Source: JAJDYQ01 sp965214035 (GTDB lineage Bacteria; Pseudomonadota; Gammaproteobacteria; JAJDYQ01). Taken from it: a stretch of 64,000 nucleotides of DNA. Location: contig OZ243932.1 of assembly GCA_965214035.1 (NCBI GenBank), forward strand, positions 1,922,001 to 1,986,000, in the 5' to 3' direction. Numbering within the stretch: position 1 is the stretch's first letter; each line of letters starts with the position of its first letter. This document shows positions 45,783 to 55,807 of the stretch, piece by piece. Under the pieces are notes generated by a model. It did no database searches and had not been told where the DNA came from. It saw only the letters and a list, made by a program, of their open reading frames with translations. The translations under genes were made by a program, and so were the position numbers.

Positions 45783-47273
45783 TTATTTTACAGGCTTCAT
45801 CTGCGGGAACAGCAGCACATCGCGTATGGCCGGCGAGTCTGTCAGCAGCATCACCAGACGATCAATGCCGATGCCTTCTCCGGCAGTAGGCGGCAGTCCG
45901 TATTCCAGTGCCTTGATATAGTCGGCGTCGTAATACATCGCTTCGCGGTCGCCCGCTTCCCTGATTTCTGTCTGTTGCCTGAATCTCTCTGCCTGATCTT
46001 CGGCATCATTCAGTTCTGAAAATCCGTTTGCCAGTTCATGCCCTGCCACAAAAAGCTCAAACCGGTCGGTTACTGCGGGATTTTCATCGTTACGGCGCGC
46101 CAGAGGCGAGACTTCCGCAGGATAGGCTGTGATGAATGTTGGCTGTTCCAGTCGCGGTTCTACTGTATTTTCAAATATTTCCAGTTGAATCCTGCCCGGC
46201 GGATAGTCGTCTTCAATATCGACTTGCAGCGATTTTGCCAGTCTGACGACCGCTTCCGCCGATGCCAGTTGTTGAGGTTCGATGTCTTTATTGTGGTGCA
46301 GTATGGCTTCCTGAACGGTCATGCGGGCAAATGGCTGTGAAAAATCATATTCCTGCCCCTGATAATGCACCATGGTCGTACCCAGAACTGATTCTGTCAT
46401 ACGACGCAGCAGGTCTTCGGTCAGGTCCATCAGGTCATGGTAGTCGGCATAAGCCTTGTAAAATTCGATCATCGTAAATTCGGGGTTGTGGCGGGTGGAT
46501 AACCCTTCATTTCTAAAGTTACGGTTGATCTCGAACACGCTTTCAATTCCACCCACAACCAGCCGCTTCAGGTAAAGTTCAGGTGCGATCCTCAAATACA
46601 GTGGCATATCCAGTGCATTGTGGTGCGTTGCAAATGGTCGGGCAGCAGCCCCCCCCGGCATTGAGTGCATCATCGGTGTCTCTACTTCGAGAAAACCCGC
46701 ACGGTTAAAATAATCACGCATGAAGTTAATGATCGCTGAGCGCCTGTGAAATACTTCACGTACCTCCGGATTCATAATGAGATCGAGATAACGCTGACGA
46801 TAGCGGGCCTCGATATCGGTCAGCCCGTGAAATTTCTCTGGCAGCGGTCGGAGGGACTTGGTCAGCAGCCGTATCGCATCCACACGCACGGAGAGTTCGC
46901 CCTTGTTGGTTCTGAATAGTGTCCCTTTGGCACCCACGATATCACCAATATCCCAGTGCCTGAAATCATCGTCATAAAAACCTTCCGGCAGTACGTCCCG
47001 CTGAACATAAAGCTGAATCCTGCCAAACATGTCCTGGATATGTACAAAGCACGCTTTTCCCATGATGCGCCTGCTCATCATGCGACCGGCCACACTCACG
47101 CTTATCGCCGCATCCTGCAGATATTGCCTGTCGTGCCCGGCATGTTGCTGCATCAAATGACCGGCAGTATGAGTGCGACGAAAATCACTGGGGAACGCTA
47201 CTCCCCGTGTACGCAGTTCAGCCAGCTTCTTGCGCCTTTCGGCAACCAGCCTGTTTTCATTTTGTTCTGACAT
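45783..47273 (-). CDS. lysS: lysyl-tRNA synthetase, class II
   Basis: The protein has about 496 residues. The N-terminal OB-fold anticodon domain has VSVAGRMMSRRIMGKACFVH. Class II motif 1 is in INFMRDYFNRAGFLEVETPM, motif 2 in FEINRNFRNEGLSTRHNPEF, and motif 3 in GLPPTAGEGIGIDRLVML. It charges tRNA-Lys. The ATG at 47273 with TCAGGA at proper spacing is preferred to one six bases upstream. It follows prfB on the same strand after about 20 bases; prfB-lysS is a common gammaproteobacterial pair. Confidence 0.96.
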   Translation of the reverse strand: MSEQNENRLVAERRKKLAELRTRGVAFPSDFRRTHTAGHLMQQHAGHDRQYLQDAAISVSVAGRMMSRRIMGKACFVHIQDMFGRIQLYVQRDVLPEGFYDDDFRHWDIGDIVGAKGTLFRTNKGELSVRVDAIRLLTKSLRPLPEKFHGLTDIEARYRQRYLDLIMNPEVREVFHRRSAIINFMRDYFNRAGFLEVETPMMHSMPGGAAARPFATHHNALDMPLYLRIAPELYLKRLVVGGIESVFEINRNFRNEGLSTRHNPEFTMIEFYKAYADYHDLMDLTEDLLRRMTESVLGTTMVHYQGQEYDFSQPFARMTVQEAILHHNKDIEPQQLASAEAVVRLAKSLQVDIEDDYPPGRIQLEIFENTVEPRLEQPTFITAYPAEVSPLARRNDENPAVTDRFELFVAGHELANGFSELNDAEDQAERFRQQTEIREAGDREAMYYDADYIKALEYGLPPTAGEGIGIDRLVMLLTDSPAIRDVLLFPQMKPVK

Positions 47274-47293
47274 GGTCATTTTCCTGACAGGAT

Positions 47294-48392
47294 TCAGATT
47301 CCGGATTTCAGGCTGGCCTCAATAAACTGGTCAAGGGAACCATCCAGTACCGCTTGCGTATTGCCTGTTTCAACACCCGTCCGCAGGTCCTTGATACGCG
47401 ACTGGTCCAGTACATACGACCGGATCTGGTTGCCCCAGCCAATATCCGATTTGGCGTCTTCCAGGGCCTGTTGATCCGCATCGCGTTTCTGCACTTCGAG
47501 TTCATATAGTCTGGCTCTCAGCATTTTCATGGCTTGACTCCTGTTTTTGTGCTGCGACCGATCACTCTGACACTGCACAACCGTACCGCTCGGCAGGTGT
47601 GTCAGACGCACGGCCGAGTCTGTCTTATTGACATGCTGACCACCGGCACCACTGGCACGATAGGTATCCACACGAAGGTCCGCGGGATTGATGTCAATTT
47701 CCACACTGTCATCAATCTCAGGGGAGATAAAGACCGCCGCAAAGGAGGTGTGGCGCCTGTTTCCAGAGTCAAAGGGTGATTTTCGGACCAGACGGTGAAC
47801 CCCTGTTTCGGTGCGTAACCAACCAAACGCATATTCGCCTTCATATTTGACGGTAGCACTCTTTATGCCCGCCACATCACCGGGCGAGGCTTCAATTAAT
47901 TCTACCTTGAAACCCTTGTCCTCGCCCCAGCGTAAATACATGCGCAGCAGCATCTCGGCCCAGTCCTGCGCCTCCGTGCCGCCCGAACCACTCTGTATCT
48001 CCAGGAATGCGTTGTTCGCATCCATTTCTCCTGAGAACATGCGATGAAATTCCAGCACCGCCAGCTTTGTCTCAAACAATTCCAAATCCCGGATAATCGA
48101 ATGAACGGTATCTTCATCTTCTTCTTCACGTGCCATTTCAAGCAGCTCTGAGGCATCATGCAGCCCGGCAGTGAGTTCATCAATAACATCCACTACCTTT
48201 TCAAGCCCGGCACGCTCCCGCCCAAGACTCTGGGCACGCTCTGCGTCGTTCCAGACATCCGGTTCTTCAAGCTCCCGCCTGACTTCCATAAGACGTTGTT
48301 TTCTGTTTTCGTAGTCAAAGATACCTCCCAAGAGCCTCAATACGGCTCTGCATCCCGGCTATCTGCACAAATATGGCGTTTAGTTCCAGCAT
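47294..48392 (-). CDS. prfB: peptide chain release factor 2 (programmed +1 frameshift)
   Basis: The gene starts at ATG 48392 (MLELNAIFVQIAG, 25 codons), meets an in-frame TGA at 48317-48315 and continues in the +1 frame (DYENRKQRL...), about 366 residues in all. The codon-reading tripeptide SPF (KSPFDSGNRR) and the peptidyl-hydrolysis loop GAGGQHVNK are present. RF2 reads UGA and UAA. It lies between recJ and lysS in the usual gammaproteobacterial order. Confidence 0.95.
48308..48331 (-). promoter_or_regulatory. RF2 autoregulatory frameshift site
   Basis: On the coding strand CTTGGGAGGTATCTTTGACT contains an internal Shine-Dalgarno-like GGGAGG, then TAT, the slippery CTT and the stop TGA followed by C. 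This is the classical prfB frameshift signal: low RF2 slows termination at TGA and lets ribosomes slip +1 to make full RF2. Confidence 0.95.
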
Positions 48393-48445
48393 TGATGATG
48401 GCATCGGTAAAAGAGGTGCGATGGTACACCAACAGGCAGCGGCTG

Positions 48446-50158
48446 TTAATCGGCATGGCGAACTATCAGTTGAAGGCCTTCAGTTCCTCGATATCGATTG
48501 ACCGATAGTTCAAACACTATCCGGACATGGCGGATATTTTCAGGCCATCGGTCCAGTGCGGCATTGAAGGCTATAGCTTCAACCTCCACATTGTCTCTGG
48601 TCAGGTTCAGTTTCAGGTGTGCCTCATCTTTGCCTACGCGACACCGGTTGACAATCTCAAATTCGCCGCTAAAGCATGGCTCAGGAAATTGCTGCCCCCA
48701 GGGACCGGCCTCTTCTATCGCCAGCGCTGAATCAATACTCAGTTCTTCAGCACTCAATTCACCGTCGGTTGATATGCGCATCTCGCGCACATCCGGCGCA
48801 AGGCTGGCATCCGCATAAGACTCAAACAGTCGATGAAATACATCAAGGTTGTGCCCCGCTATCGTCAGTCCGGCCGCCATGGCATGACCACCAAACTTTT
48901 CGATGATGCCCTGATTCCGGGATGCAATATCTGCCAGAGCGTCACGTATATGAAATCCCGGAATGGAACGTGCCGAACCCTTTAGTTCTCCATTTTGCCC
49001 GGCCGCGAAGACAATCGCTGGCCGGTATTTTTTTTCCTTGATCCGGCCCGCCAGAATGCCCACCACACCCTGGTGCCATTCGGGCTGGTACAGACAGTAT
49101 GCCGCAGGCATGTCTCCTTCAAGATGCAGCTCTTCCAGCATAGCATCCGCTTGCCGCTCCATGGCATCGCTGATCTGCCGGCGCTCTGTATTGATCATGT
49201 TCAACTCTTCAGCCAGTATCCGGGCCTGCGACTCGTCATCTGTCAGCAGGCATTCAATGCCGATCGACATGTCATCAAGTCTGCCGGCAGCATTCAGTCT
49301 TGGCCCCAGTGAAAATGCCAGATCCGATGATTTCAGATAGCTCTGGTTTCTGCGCGATACCTGTATCAGGGCCCGAATGCCGGCATGTGTGCGGTCGGCG
49401 CGTATTCGCTGTATCCCCTGATACACCAGTATCCTGTTATTTTTGTCCAGCGGCACCACATCGGCAACCGTTCCCAGTGCCACAATGTCGAGATAGTCCG
49501 CAAGATTAGGTTCATCCAGTGAGTGTCTGCCAAACCAGCCGTTTTTCCTCAAATATGCGCGCAGCGCCAGCATGATGTAAAACGCCACACCGACACCTGC
49601 CAGATTTTTACATGTAAATTTACACTCAGGCTTGTTGGGGTTGATTATAACCGTGGCATCCGGCAGTTCGCTCCCCGGCAAGTGATGGTCGGTAATCAGT
49701 ACGTCCATGCCCGCTTCGCGGGACTTTCTGACGCCCTCAATACTTGAGATTCCATTATCAACGGTGATAATCAGATGCGGCTGTGACTGCATTGCCACCT
49801 CTACAATCTGCGGCGAAAGTCCGTAACCAAATGCAAATCGGTCAGGCACAAGATAATCGATGTTGCGCAGTCCATAGCTCCGCAGGATGCGGATAATCAG
49901 CGCCGTGCTGGTTGCACCATCGGCATCATAATCACCAACAATCAGGACCTTTCGCTGCTGCTCCAGTGCCTGCGCGAGGAGCTCGACAGCCCGGTCAATA
50001 TCGGATAGGCCATCGTATGGCAGCAGCTGATCCAGTTGCAGGTTGATGTCACCGCTGCATGTTGCACCGCGCGCTGCATAAATACGCTGTAATAGCGGAG
50101 GAAGGCTGTCATCCCTGAAACTGCCCGCTATCTCACGCTGCACAATACGAGGGGTCAC
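48446..50158 (-). CDS. recJ: single-stranded-DNA-specific exonuclease RecJ
   Basis: The protein has about 570 residues from a GTG at 50158. The DHH phosphoesterase motifs are VGDYDADGATSTAL near residue 75, ITVDNGISS, and LITDHHLPG with the name-giving DHH. The DHHA1 region has FGGHAMAAGLTI. RecJ degrades 5' single strands in recombination and mismatch repair. The GTG overlaps the stop of the upstream gene (GTGA), which fixes this start; a longer frame would run into that gene. Confidence 0.94.
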   Translation of the reverse strand: MTPRIVQREIAGSFRDDSLPPLLQRIYAARGATCSGDINLQLDQLLPYDGLSDIDRAVELLAQALEQQRKVLIVGDYDADGATSTALIIRILRSYGLRNIDYLVPDRFAFGYGLSPQIVEVAMQSQPHLIITVDNGISSIEGVRKSREAGMDVLITDHHLPGSELPDATVIINPNKPECKFTCKNLAGVGVAFYIMLALRAYLRKNGWFGRHSLDEPNLADYLDIVALGTVADVVPLDKNNRILVYQGIQRIRADRTHAGIRALIQVSRRNQSYLKSSDLAFSLGPRLNAAGRLDDMSIGIECLLTDDESQARILAEELNMINTERRQISDAMERQADAMLEELHLEGDMPAAYCLYQPEWHQGVVGILAGRIKEKKYRPAIVFAAGQNGELKGSARSIPGFHIRDALADIASRNQGIIEKFGGHAMAAGLTIAGHNLDVFHRLFESYADASLAPDVREMRISTDGELSAEELSIDSALAIEEAGPWGQQFPEPCFSGEFEIVNRCRVGKDEAHLKLNLTRDNVEVEAIAFNAALDRWPENIRHVRIVFELSVNRYRGTEGLQLIVRHAD

Positions 50159-51204
50159 GGCAGCAAATACCGGGAAGTCGGGCGCACATGCCTCCAGAAT
50201 GCACGGACATCCCGGCGAAAACAATGAAAACGAAAACCCGAATCCGACATTAATGATAGCTCCTGAATACCACCATCGCGCAATTGCCGGACCAGTGGCG
50301 TGATCACGCTGTCCTCACAGCCCTGTAACGCCCGCAACCATAAGCCGGGGTCGTTTAACTGCCGGGCCCGCATCAATGGCTCATAAACGATCAACCCGTG
50401 ATTCCATCGCTCTGACATGATCAGACTGTCATCAGCCACTTGCTGCATGGGTTCGTAACAGCTATTACTATGTAAACATAATGACTCTAACAGTTCGCTG
50501 TCGCCATTACAATAATCATAATCCCTTGTTCCGAGAGGCAGCAATGGGCCATTACCCCAGAACCACAGGCTATTAACCGGTAACTGCCCTTCTTGCTGGC
50601 GGCACAGATTGAAGTCCAGCGTTGCCAGCATCATCTGGACTTCATTCAACAGCGTATGCCACTTGCTCATATCCCTGCCCTGTGGCAAATATTGATTGAT
50701 CGGTTTCATTAACACATCGTGGAGCGGTGTACAGGATACGTCAGGCATACTGTTCTCAAACCGGAGGTACCAGCGCCGGGGATGCGGTGTATGCAGGACC
50801 GCATCATATTTTTCAAACAGGGGAGCTATCACATTACGTATGCCTGCGATCTCATCATCCCGCAACTTCAATCGCTCAGGGTCCTGCATGACAAGAGAAT
50901 GTGTATCGGGATGCAGATAAACCGGGTCGGCCCTCATCCAGCCGTCGGTGCTGTCTCGATTCTCTGTATTGCTCAGTCCGTCCAGGATGGCCGTCAGACC
51001 AGCGACCGGTATCTGTTCAACCGGTAATATGCTACCGGAGAACTGTCCATAGAGCCAACTTTGATAGGGGATGCCCGATACCGGCCTGGAATCTGGACAT
51101 GAGAGCAGCTTTTGCAAATTATTCAGCTTTAACTGATTAATGTCATCGGCACCGATCTCATTAAACAGTGGAAACAATGCAGGAACATTCAGGGTCACTT
51201 TCAT
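50155..51204 (-). CDS. RpfE-like phosphoglycerate-mutase-type regulatory protein
   Basis: The protein has 349 residues. WMRADPVYLHPDTHSLVM near residue 88 and VNSLWFWGNGPLLP near residue 210 are the marks of the RpfE/cofactor-independent phosphoglycerate-mutase-related family found next to recJ in Xanthomonas and other gammaproteobacteria. Its biochemical role is not established. It overlaps recJ by four bases, as in those genomes. The downstream-facing gene order rpfE-like, recJ, prfB, lysS is conserved. Confidence 0.8.
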   Translation of the reverse strand: MKVTLNVPALFPLFNEIGADDINQLKLNNLQKLLSCPDSRPVSGIPYQSWLYGQFSGSILPVEQIPVAGLTAILDGLSNTENRDSTDGWMRADPVYLHPDTHSLVMQDPERLKLRDDEIAGIRNVIAPLFEKYDAVLHTPHPRRWYLRFENSMPDVSCTPLHDVLMKPINQYLPQGRDMSKWHTLLNEVQMMLATLDFNLCRQQEGQLPVNSLWFWGNGPLLPLGTRDYDYCNGDSELLESLCLHSNSCYEPMQQVADDSLIMSERWNHGLIVYEPLMRARQLNDPGLWLRALQGCEDSVITPLVRQLRDGGIQELSLMSDSGFRFHCFRRDVRAFWRHVRPTSRYLLP

Positions 51205-51246
51205 AAACGGCAGATTACAACCTCATAGCGACTTTTTGCATCGGTT

Positions 51247-52782
51247 TCAGCATATCCGATTTTGAATGATTGTCGGCAGCTTTAATCTCTGTATTTTTCC
51301 TGAGGGCCCTTTCGGCAGCTCATCCATAAAAAAGATACGCCTGGGCGATTTGAATTTGCCCAGCACAGATTCAGCCAGCTCTAACAGTTCTTTTTCACTG
51401 CACTGCATATCTGCCTTAAGGGCAACACAGGCTATAACTTCCTGGCCATAGTTTTTGTCAGGATAACCAAAGCCGGCTGCTTCAAGAACAGCCGGATGCC
51501 TGTAAAGCGCTTCATCAATTTCGCGTGGCGCAATATTTTCACCTCCCTTGATAATCAGTTCTTTTGCTCTGCCGGTAATAAAGAAAAAGCCATCTTCATT
51601 TTTCATGGCTATATCACCGGTATGCAGCCAGCCATCCGGTTCCAGAGCTTCGCGAGTTGCTTTTTCATTTTTGTAGTAACCGATCATTACATTATCTCCG
51701 CGAATCATCAGCTCCCCTGATATACCGGTCGGGCATTCATTGCCATCTTCATCTATCACTCTGGCTTCATTGCCAATCGGTTTACCCGGTGAGCCATATT
51801 CAGGTTTCGCGGGAGGCATTGGATTGGACAGTATCTGCGCCGCGGTTTCCGTCAATCCCATTGTTTCCACTATGCCAACACCAAAACGCTTTTCAAATGC
51901 CCTGTGTATCTCCGGGGCCAGCGCGGACGACGCCGAGCGTCCAAAACGCAGGTTTTTCAGACGGTCTGGCATCTCACTATCAAAATCATCCTGTTCGGCA
52001 TCTTCCAGCAGGTATGCAATGATGGTTGGCACTACGCTGAACCATGTACAATCATACGTGGTTATATATCTCCAGAATGTTGAACAACTGAATCGGCCCG
52101 CCATAACCAGACTACCACCACTTATCAGTGGCCCCATAACAGTGACCATTTCCCCATTGATGTGATACAGCGGTAACACGCAGAGTGCTCGATCTGCCTC
52201 ATGCAGATTATGAGCAATCATGGTATGATGACCACCGGCTATAACATTTTTATGGCTGAGCATGACACCCTTCGGCCTTCCTGTGGTGCCTGATGTGTAA
52301 ATCAACAGGGCCGCCTGCCGCTCACTTGGCGCCGGAATATCGGATTCAGGCAGTGCATCAATCGGCCATTCGGGTCCGGAATTAACGTCAGCAGGAATAA
52401 TGTCAATACTTTTCGGGACATTGGCCAATAATTCAGAGAAGCTGTCACGAAGCTGCTCATCGACAAAAATCATGCGGCAGTCAGAGTGTTCGATAACGTA
52501 AGATAATGCCGACTCACCCGCAACCACATTCAATGGCACGATCACCCGCCCGCTATACATAACTCCCAGAAACAGCACGACTGACCAGTAACCATTCGGC
52601 AACAAAAAGGCGACCTTCTCATCTTCGGTTATACCCATGGCTTCCAGTCGGGCCGCAACATCCTGCACATGCCGCTGTAGCTCCGCGTAAGTCATGGCCC
52701 TGCCGGACTCAGGAATTATCATAAATATCTCGTCAGATCGCTTGCGGGCCTGTGAGTCAACAAGGTGTCGGACGGTATTCAT
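51247..52782 (-). CDS. sauT: AMP-forming acyl-CoA ligase, probably sulfoacetyl-CoA synthetase (SauT-like)
   Basis: The protein has 511 residues with the full ANL-superfamily frame: AMP-binding P-loop LLIYTSGTTGRPKGV near residue 155, DGWLHTGDIAMKN, the hinge GRAKELIIKGGENIAPREID and the adenylation lysine in GPSGKIQRLKL. The class uses ATP and CoA on a carboxylate. The carboxylate is inferred: the gene sits two bases after a SauS-like CoA-acylating sulfoacetaldehyde dehydrogenase, so sulfoacetate is the best guess. The order transporter, sauS, sauT fits a pathway sulfoacetate, sulfoacetyl-CoA, sulfoacetaldehyde. Other small acids remain possible. Confidence 0.75.
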   Translation of the reverse strand: MNTVRHLVDSQARKRSDEIFMIIPESGRAMTYAELQRHVQDVAARLEAMGITEDEKVAFLLPNGYWSVVLFLGVMYSGRVIVPLNVVAGESALSYVIEHSDCRMIFVDEQLRDSFSELLANVPKSIDIIPADVNSGPEWPIDALPESDIPAPSERQAALLIYTSGTTGRPKGVMLSHKNVIAGGHHTMIAHNLHEADRALCVLPLYHINGEMVTVMGPLISGGSLVMAGRFSCSTFWRYITTYDCTWFSVVPTIIAYLLEDAEQDDFDSEMPDRLKNLRFGRSASSALAPEIHRAFEKRFGVGIVETMGLTETAAQILSNPMPPAKPEYGSPGKPIGNEARVIDEDGNECPTGISGELMIRGDNVMIGYYKNEKATREALEPDGWLHTGDIAMKNEDGFFFITGRAKELIIKGGENIAPREIDEALYRHPAVLEAAGFGYPDKNYGQEVIACVALKADMQCSEKELLELAESVLGKFKSPRRIFFMDELPKGPSGKIQRLKLPTIIQNRIC

Positions 52783-52784
52783 GG

Positions 52785-54197
52785 TTAATGATCGGGTTTG
52801 ATATTGTACTTGTTCCAGAAGTCACCAAAGATCGAGGAAAGCTCCGGCTCATCCGCAGCAATGGTTTTTACAATGCGCGTAGTGTTGATATAGTGGCGGT
52901 AATTCATATTGTCCGAGATAACATTACCACCCCAGGTGCCACAACCCATGGACAGGGAAAACGGCAGCCCGTTATCAAACGAACCACCGGTCGCAAAGCA
53001 GTGTGCCTGATTAACGATCACACGGCAAACCGGCAGCTCAAGCCCCAACCGGAGAATGCGGTCATCATCCCGGCTGTGCATACCAACCGAATGACCCGCA
53101 CCGTTAATGGCATATATGGAACGAACCTGCTCAATCGCATGGTCAAAGTCGCGTGCGCGAAACACCGTCAGCACCGGGCTGAGTTTTTCATTACAGAACT
53201 GATTCGATGGCTCAATAGAATCCTCTTCCACCATGATCATGCCTGTCTGACCTTCATAAGCAATTCCCGCCACATCCAGAATTTCATTCGCGCATCTGGC
53301 GACAATCAGAGGATTTAGCTTTCCTTCTGACCACATGGCACGACGCAGTAATTCTTTCTCATCGGTTGTCAGTAGTCTGGCACCGTGTGACTGCATGGCC
53401 AGTAACATCTGATCATATAACGCATCCAGTATGATAATGCTGTTTTCAGAGGAACAACTGGTTGCATTATCAAAAAGTTTGGAGGCCGTAATATTTGCTG
53501 CCGCATGTTCAATGTCCGCCGTCTCATCAATGATGCCGGCAACATTACCGGCACCGACACCAATCGCCGGTGTCCCGCTCCGGGCACCGGCACGCACATT
53601 ATTCTGCGAACCTGTGATCACAACCAGATCGGACTGCTGCATCAATATCATGGTCATTTCTTTGTCGATTGGTGCCGGCAGCTTTTGCACCAGATCTTCG
53701 GGGGCACCGACCTGCCCAAGGGCATCACGCATCAACTTGACAACTTCCACACAAACGCTCTCACCTTTTGGAGAAGGTGCCAGAATGACGGCATTACCGC
53801 CTTTCAGAGAGTTAAGTGTTTTATTAAATGGGGTAGCCACTGGATTGGTCGATGGTGTCATAGCAGCAACCACGCCAACAGGGCGGGCAATTTCAATCAG
53901 TCCCCTGTCAGGATACTCGGCAATAATTCCCACTGTACGGGCATGTTTCAGATCACGCAGCAGTCCCAGAGTCTTGCGGTAATTTTTGGTAATTTTATCC
54001 TCGACACGCCCAAGGCCTGTATCGGATACCGCCTGCCTGGAAAGCCTGCGGTTCGTGGTCGGGTCCATGATTTTCCAGCCAACAGCGGTAACAACTTCAT
54101 CAATCTGCTGCTGGTTATAGCCGGCATAAATCGCTTGAGCCCGGCGGGCTTTGCCTATCAGCCCGGATATGATTTCATTTGCAGTGATTTCCGCCAC
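52785..54197 (-). CDS. sauS: CoA-acylating sulfoacetaldehyde dehydrogenase (SauS-like)
   Basis: The protein has about 470 residues from a GTG at 54197 (an open frame extends to 54245 but the family begins near VAEITANEII). It is an aldehyde dehydrogenase of the acylating class: PVGVVAAMTPSTNPVATP near 109, ILAPSPKGESVCVEVV and the catalytic Cys in FDNATSCSSENSIIILDA. The segments ITKNYRKTLGLLRDLK and VNQAHCFATGGSFDNGLPFS match the SauS group, which reduces sulfoacetyl-CoA with NADPH. A general acetaldehyde dehydrogenase is the alternative. It is the fourth gene of a five-gene operon with a TTT transporter. Confidence 0.82.
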   Translation of the reverse strand: MAEITANEIISGLIGKARRAQAIYAGYNQQQIDEVVTAVGWKIMDPTTNRRLSRQAVSDTGLGRVEDKITKNYRKTLGLLRDLKHARTVGIIAEYPDRGLIEIARPVGVVAAMTPSTNPVATPFNKTLNSLKGGNAVILAPSPKGESVCVEVVKLMRDALGQVGAPEDLVQKLPAPIDKEMTMILMQQSDLVVITGSQNNVRAGARSGTPAIGVGAGNVAGIIDETADIEHAAANITASKLFDNATSCSSENSIIILDALYDQMLLAMQSHGARLLTTDEKELLRRAMWSEGKLNPLIVARCANEILDVAGIAYEGQTGMIMVEEDSIEPSNQFCNEKLSPVLTVFRARDFDHAIEQVRSIYAINGAGHSVGMHSRDDDRILRLGLELPVCRVIVNQAHCFATGGSFDNGLPFSLSMGCGTWGGNVISDNMNYRHYINTTRIVKTIAADEPELSSIFGDFWNKYNIKPDH

Positions 54198-54248
54198 TAT
54201 CGGGAGCCTGTAAAAACCCGGCGTCGCACTGGACGCCGGATACAAGGA

Positions 54249-55247
54249 TTATTTTTTAAGATCTTTCAACAGCTCGGTCAGATAAGACTGGCGTTCCTTC
54301 CACATGGCCTGTACTTCTTCACGATTCATAATGCGCATGGGTGAACCGCCGGCCTTCATTTTCTTTACCACCTTACCATCCCTGAACATGTCAGGCACCT
54401 TGTCTGCCAGCGTCTGTAAAACATTTTCCGGGGTATCTTTGGGTGCCATAATACCGCGGAAGTTGACGCTACTGTCATCCACATCCAGGCCAGATTCCTT
54501 CAGCGTCGGCACATCCGGCAGAAAGTCATTTCGCTCCAGATCTGCAACCGCCAGAATCTTCAAGCGATCCTGACTGCGGAAGGCATCGGAAAGGTTATTC
54601 CAGCCGGCCATGGTCTGACCCCCCAGGACAAACTGAAGGCCCTTAACACCGCCGCCTGCCGGGACATACTTGGTCTCTACTCCGGCGGCCTTGTCAAATT
54701 GCAGTGCGGCGATATGATGCCCCACATACAGGCCGGCACCTGATACAGTCAGTTTGCCCGGATTCTCTCTGGCATATTCAACAACATCTTCCACCGAATT
54801 AAATGAACTGTCCTTATTAACAATCAGCACGGCCGGGTCTGCACCCCAGTTAGCAACTGGCTCCAGATTGTCGATGTTGTATTTCACCTTGTCAGGGAAA
54901 ACAATGGACTGCGCGATAAAGTGTGGAACATTATAGGCAGCCAGTTCGTAACCATCCGGCCTGGCCTTCTGTATGAAACTGTTCCAGCCAATCTGTCCAC
55001 CGGCACCGGGGCGATTTAATACGACAATGGGCTGACCATTCAGATAAACCGGGTTACCTTCCTTATCAACCTGGGCCGCCATCATGGTTACGATCCGGGC
55101 CTGAAAGTCGGTCGCACCGCCCGGTCCATAAGCCACTGTCATCCGGATCACATCCTCCGGATACTCTGCAATGACAGCAGGTGACAATCCCATGCCCAAA
55201 ACACAGGCCAACAAAAAACTGCCAAGCTTGTTTTTGATGATACTCAT
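54249..55247 (-). CDS. TctC-family tripartite tricarboxylate transporter binding protein
   Basis: The protein has about 332 residues. A signal peptide (KLGSFLLACVLGMGL, cleavage near AEYPED) is followed by VAYGPGGATDFQARIVTMM and VVLNRPGAGGQIGWNSFI, the two strand-loop signatures that bind the carboxylate in this family. It delivers substrate to TctAB in the periplasm. The ATG at 55247 has an AAAGGAGGA site; a longer frame to 55343 lacks one. The substrate is inferred to be sulfoacetate or a related sulfonate from the two following enzymes. Confidence 0.88.
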   Translation of the reverse strand: MSIIKNKLGSFLLACVLGMGLSPAVIAEYPEDVIRMTVAYGPGGATDFQARIVTMMAAQVDKEGNPVYLNGQPIVVLNRPGAGGQIGWNSFIQKARPDGYELAAYNVPHFIAQSIVFPDKVKYNIDNLEPVANWGADPAVLIVNKDSSFNSVEDVVEYARENPGKLTVSGAGLYVGHHIAALQFDKAAGVETKYVPAGGGVKGLQFVLGGQTMAGWNNLSDAFRSQDRLKILAVADLERNDFLPDVPTLKESGLDVDDSSVNFRGIMAPKDTPENVLQTLADKVPDMFRDGKVVKKMKAGGSPMRIMNREEVQAMWKERQSYLTELLKDLKK

Positions 55248-55348
55248 TACATCCTCCTTTTGATAAATATAAAAGCCTGAATCATATAAACAGGCATAAA
55301 AATGGCCTGTCGGCCATGTATGGTCCGAATCACTATAGACCATGTTCC

Positions 55349-55807
55349 CTAGATCAGTACGCCTCTGGGTAACTGCAAATTCAGCATCACTGAAAATAAT
55401 ATGTAGATTACCCCAATAAAACCCATAGAAAAAAATATGGAGTTTGCAATGCGTTTACTTTTAATCTCCTGATTTGAATATCGATATGATATAAAAAATA
55501 ATATACAACATGTTGTAACATACATGCCCAGCCATTCGGCAACCGCGACACCAAGAATCATCACGATAATCGCATATATCTGACTCACAAAGGGGATCGG
55601 CTTAAAATCATCAACACATAGATCGAATGCCTCTCTCACGAATGAAATCATACTCAGAATCAACATGAGGCCAGCAACGATGGAAGGGAACAGGTAAGCC
55701 TCGCTGTTTTCCTGAAAATAACTTACCTTGAATACATATCCGGTCAACAACAGAATCAGCAATGCCACATAAAAACGGCGGGTCAGTATGGCCTGAACAT
55801 TCATCAT
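55349..55807 (-). CDS. TctB-family small membrane subunit
   Basis: The protein has 152 residues and four hydrophobic segments, the TctB size and plan (FSVMLNLQLPRGVLI at the end is typical). It forms the membrane complex with TctA. It overlaps tctA by four bases; 101 bases separate it from the tctC start. Confidence 0.85.
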   Translation of the reverse strand: MMNVQAILTRRFYVALLILLLTGYVFKVSYFQENSEAYLFPSIVAGLMLILSMISFVREAFDLCVDDFKPIPFVSQIYAIIVMILGVAVAEWLGMYVTTCCILFFISYRYSNQEIKSKRIANSIFFSMGFIGVIYILFSVMLNLQLPRGVLI

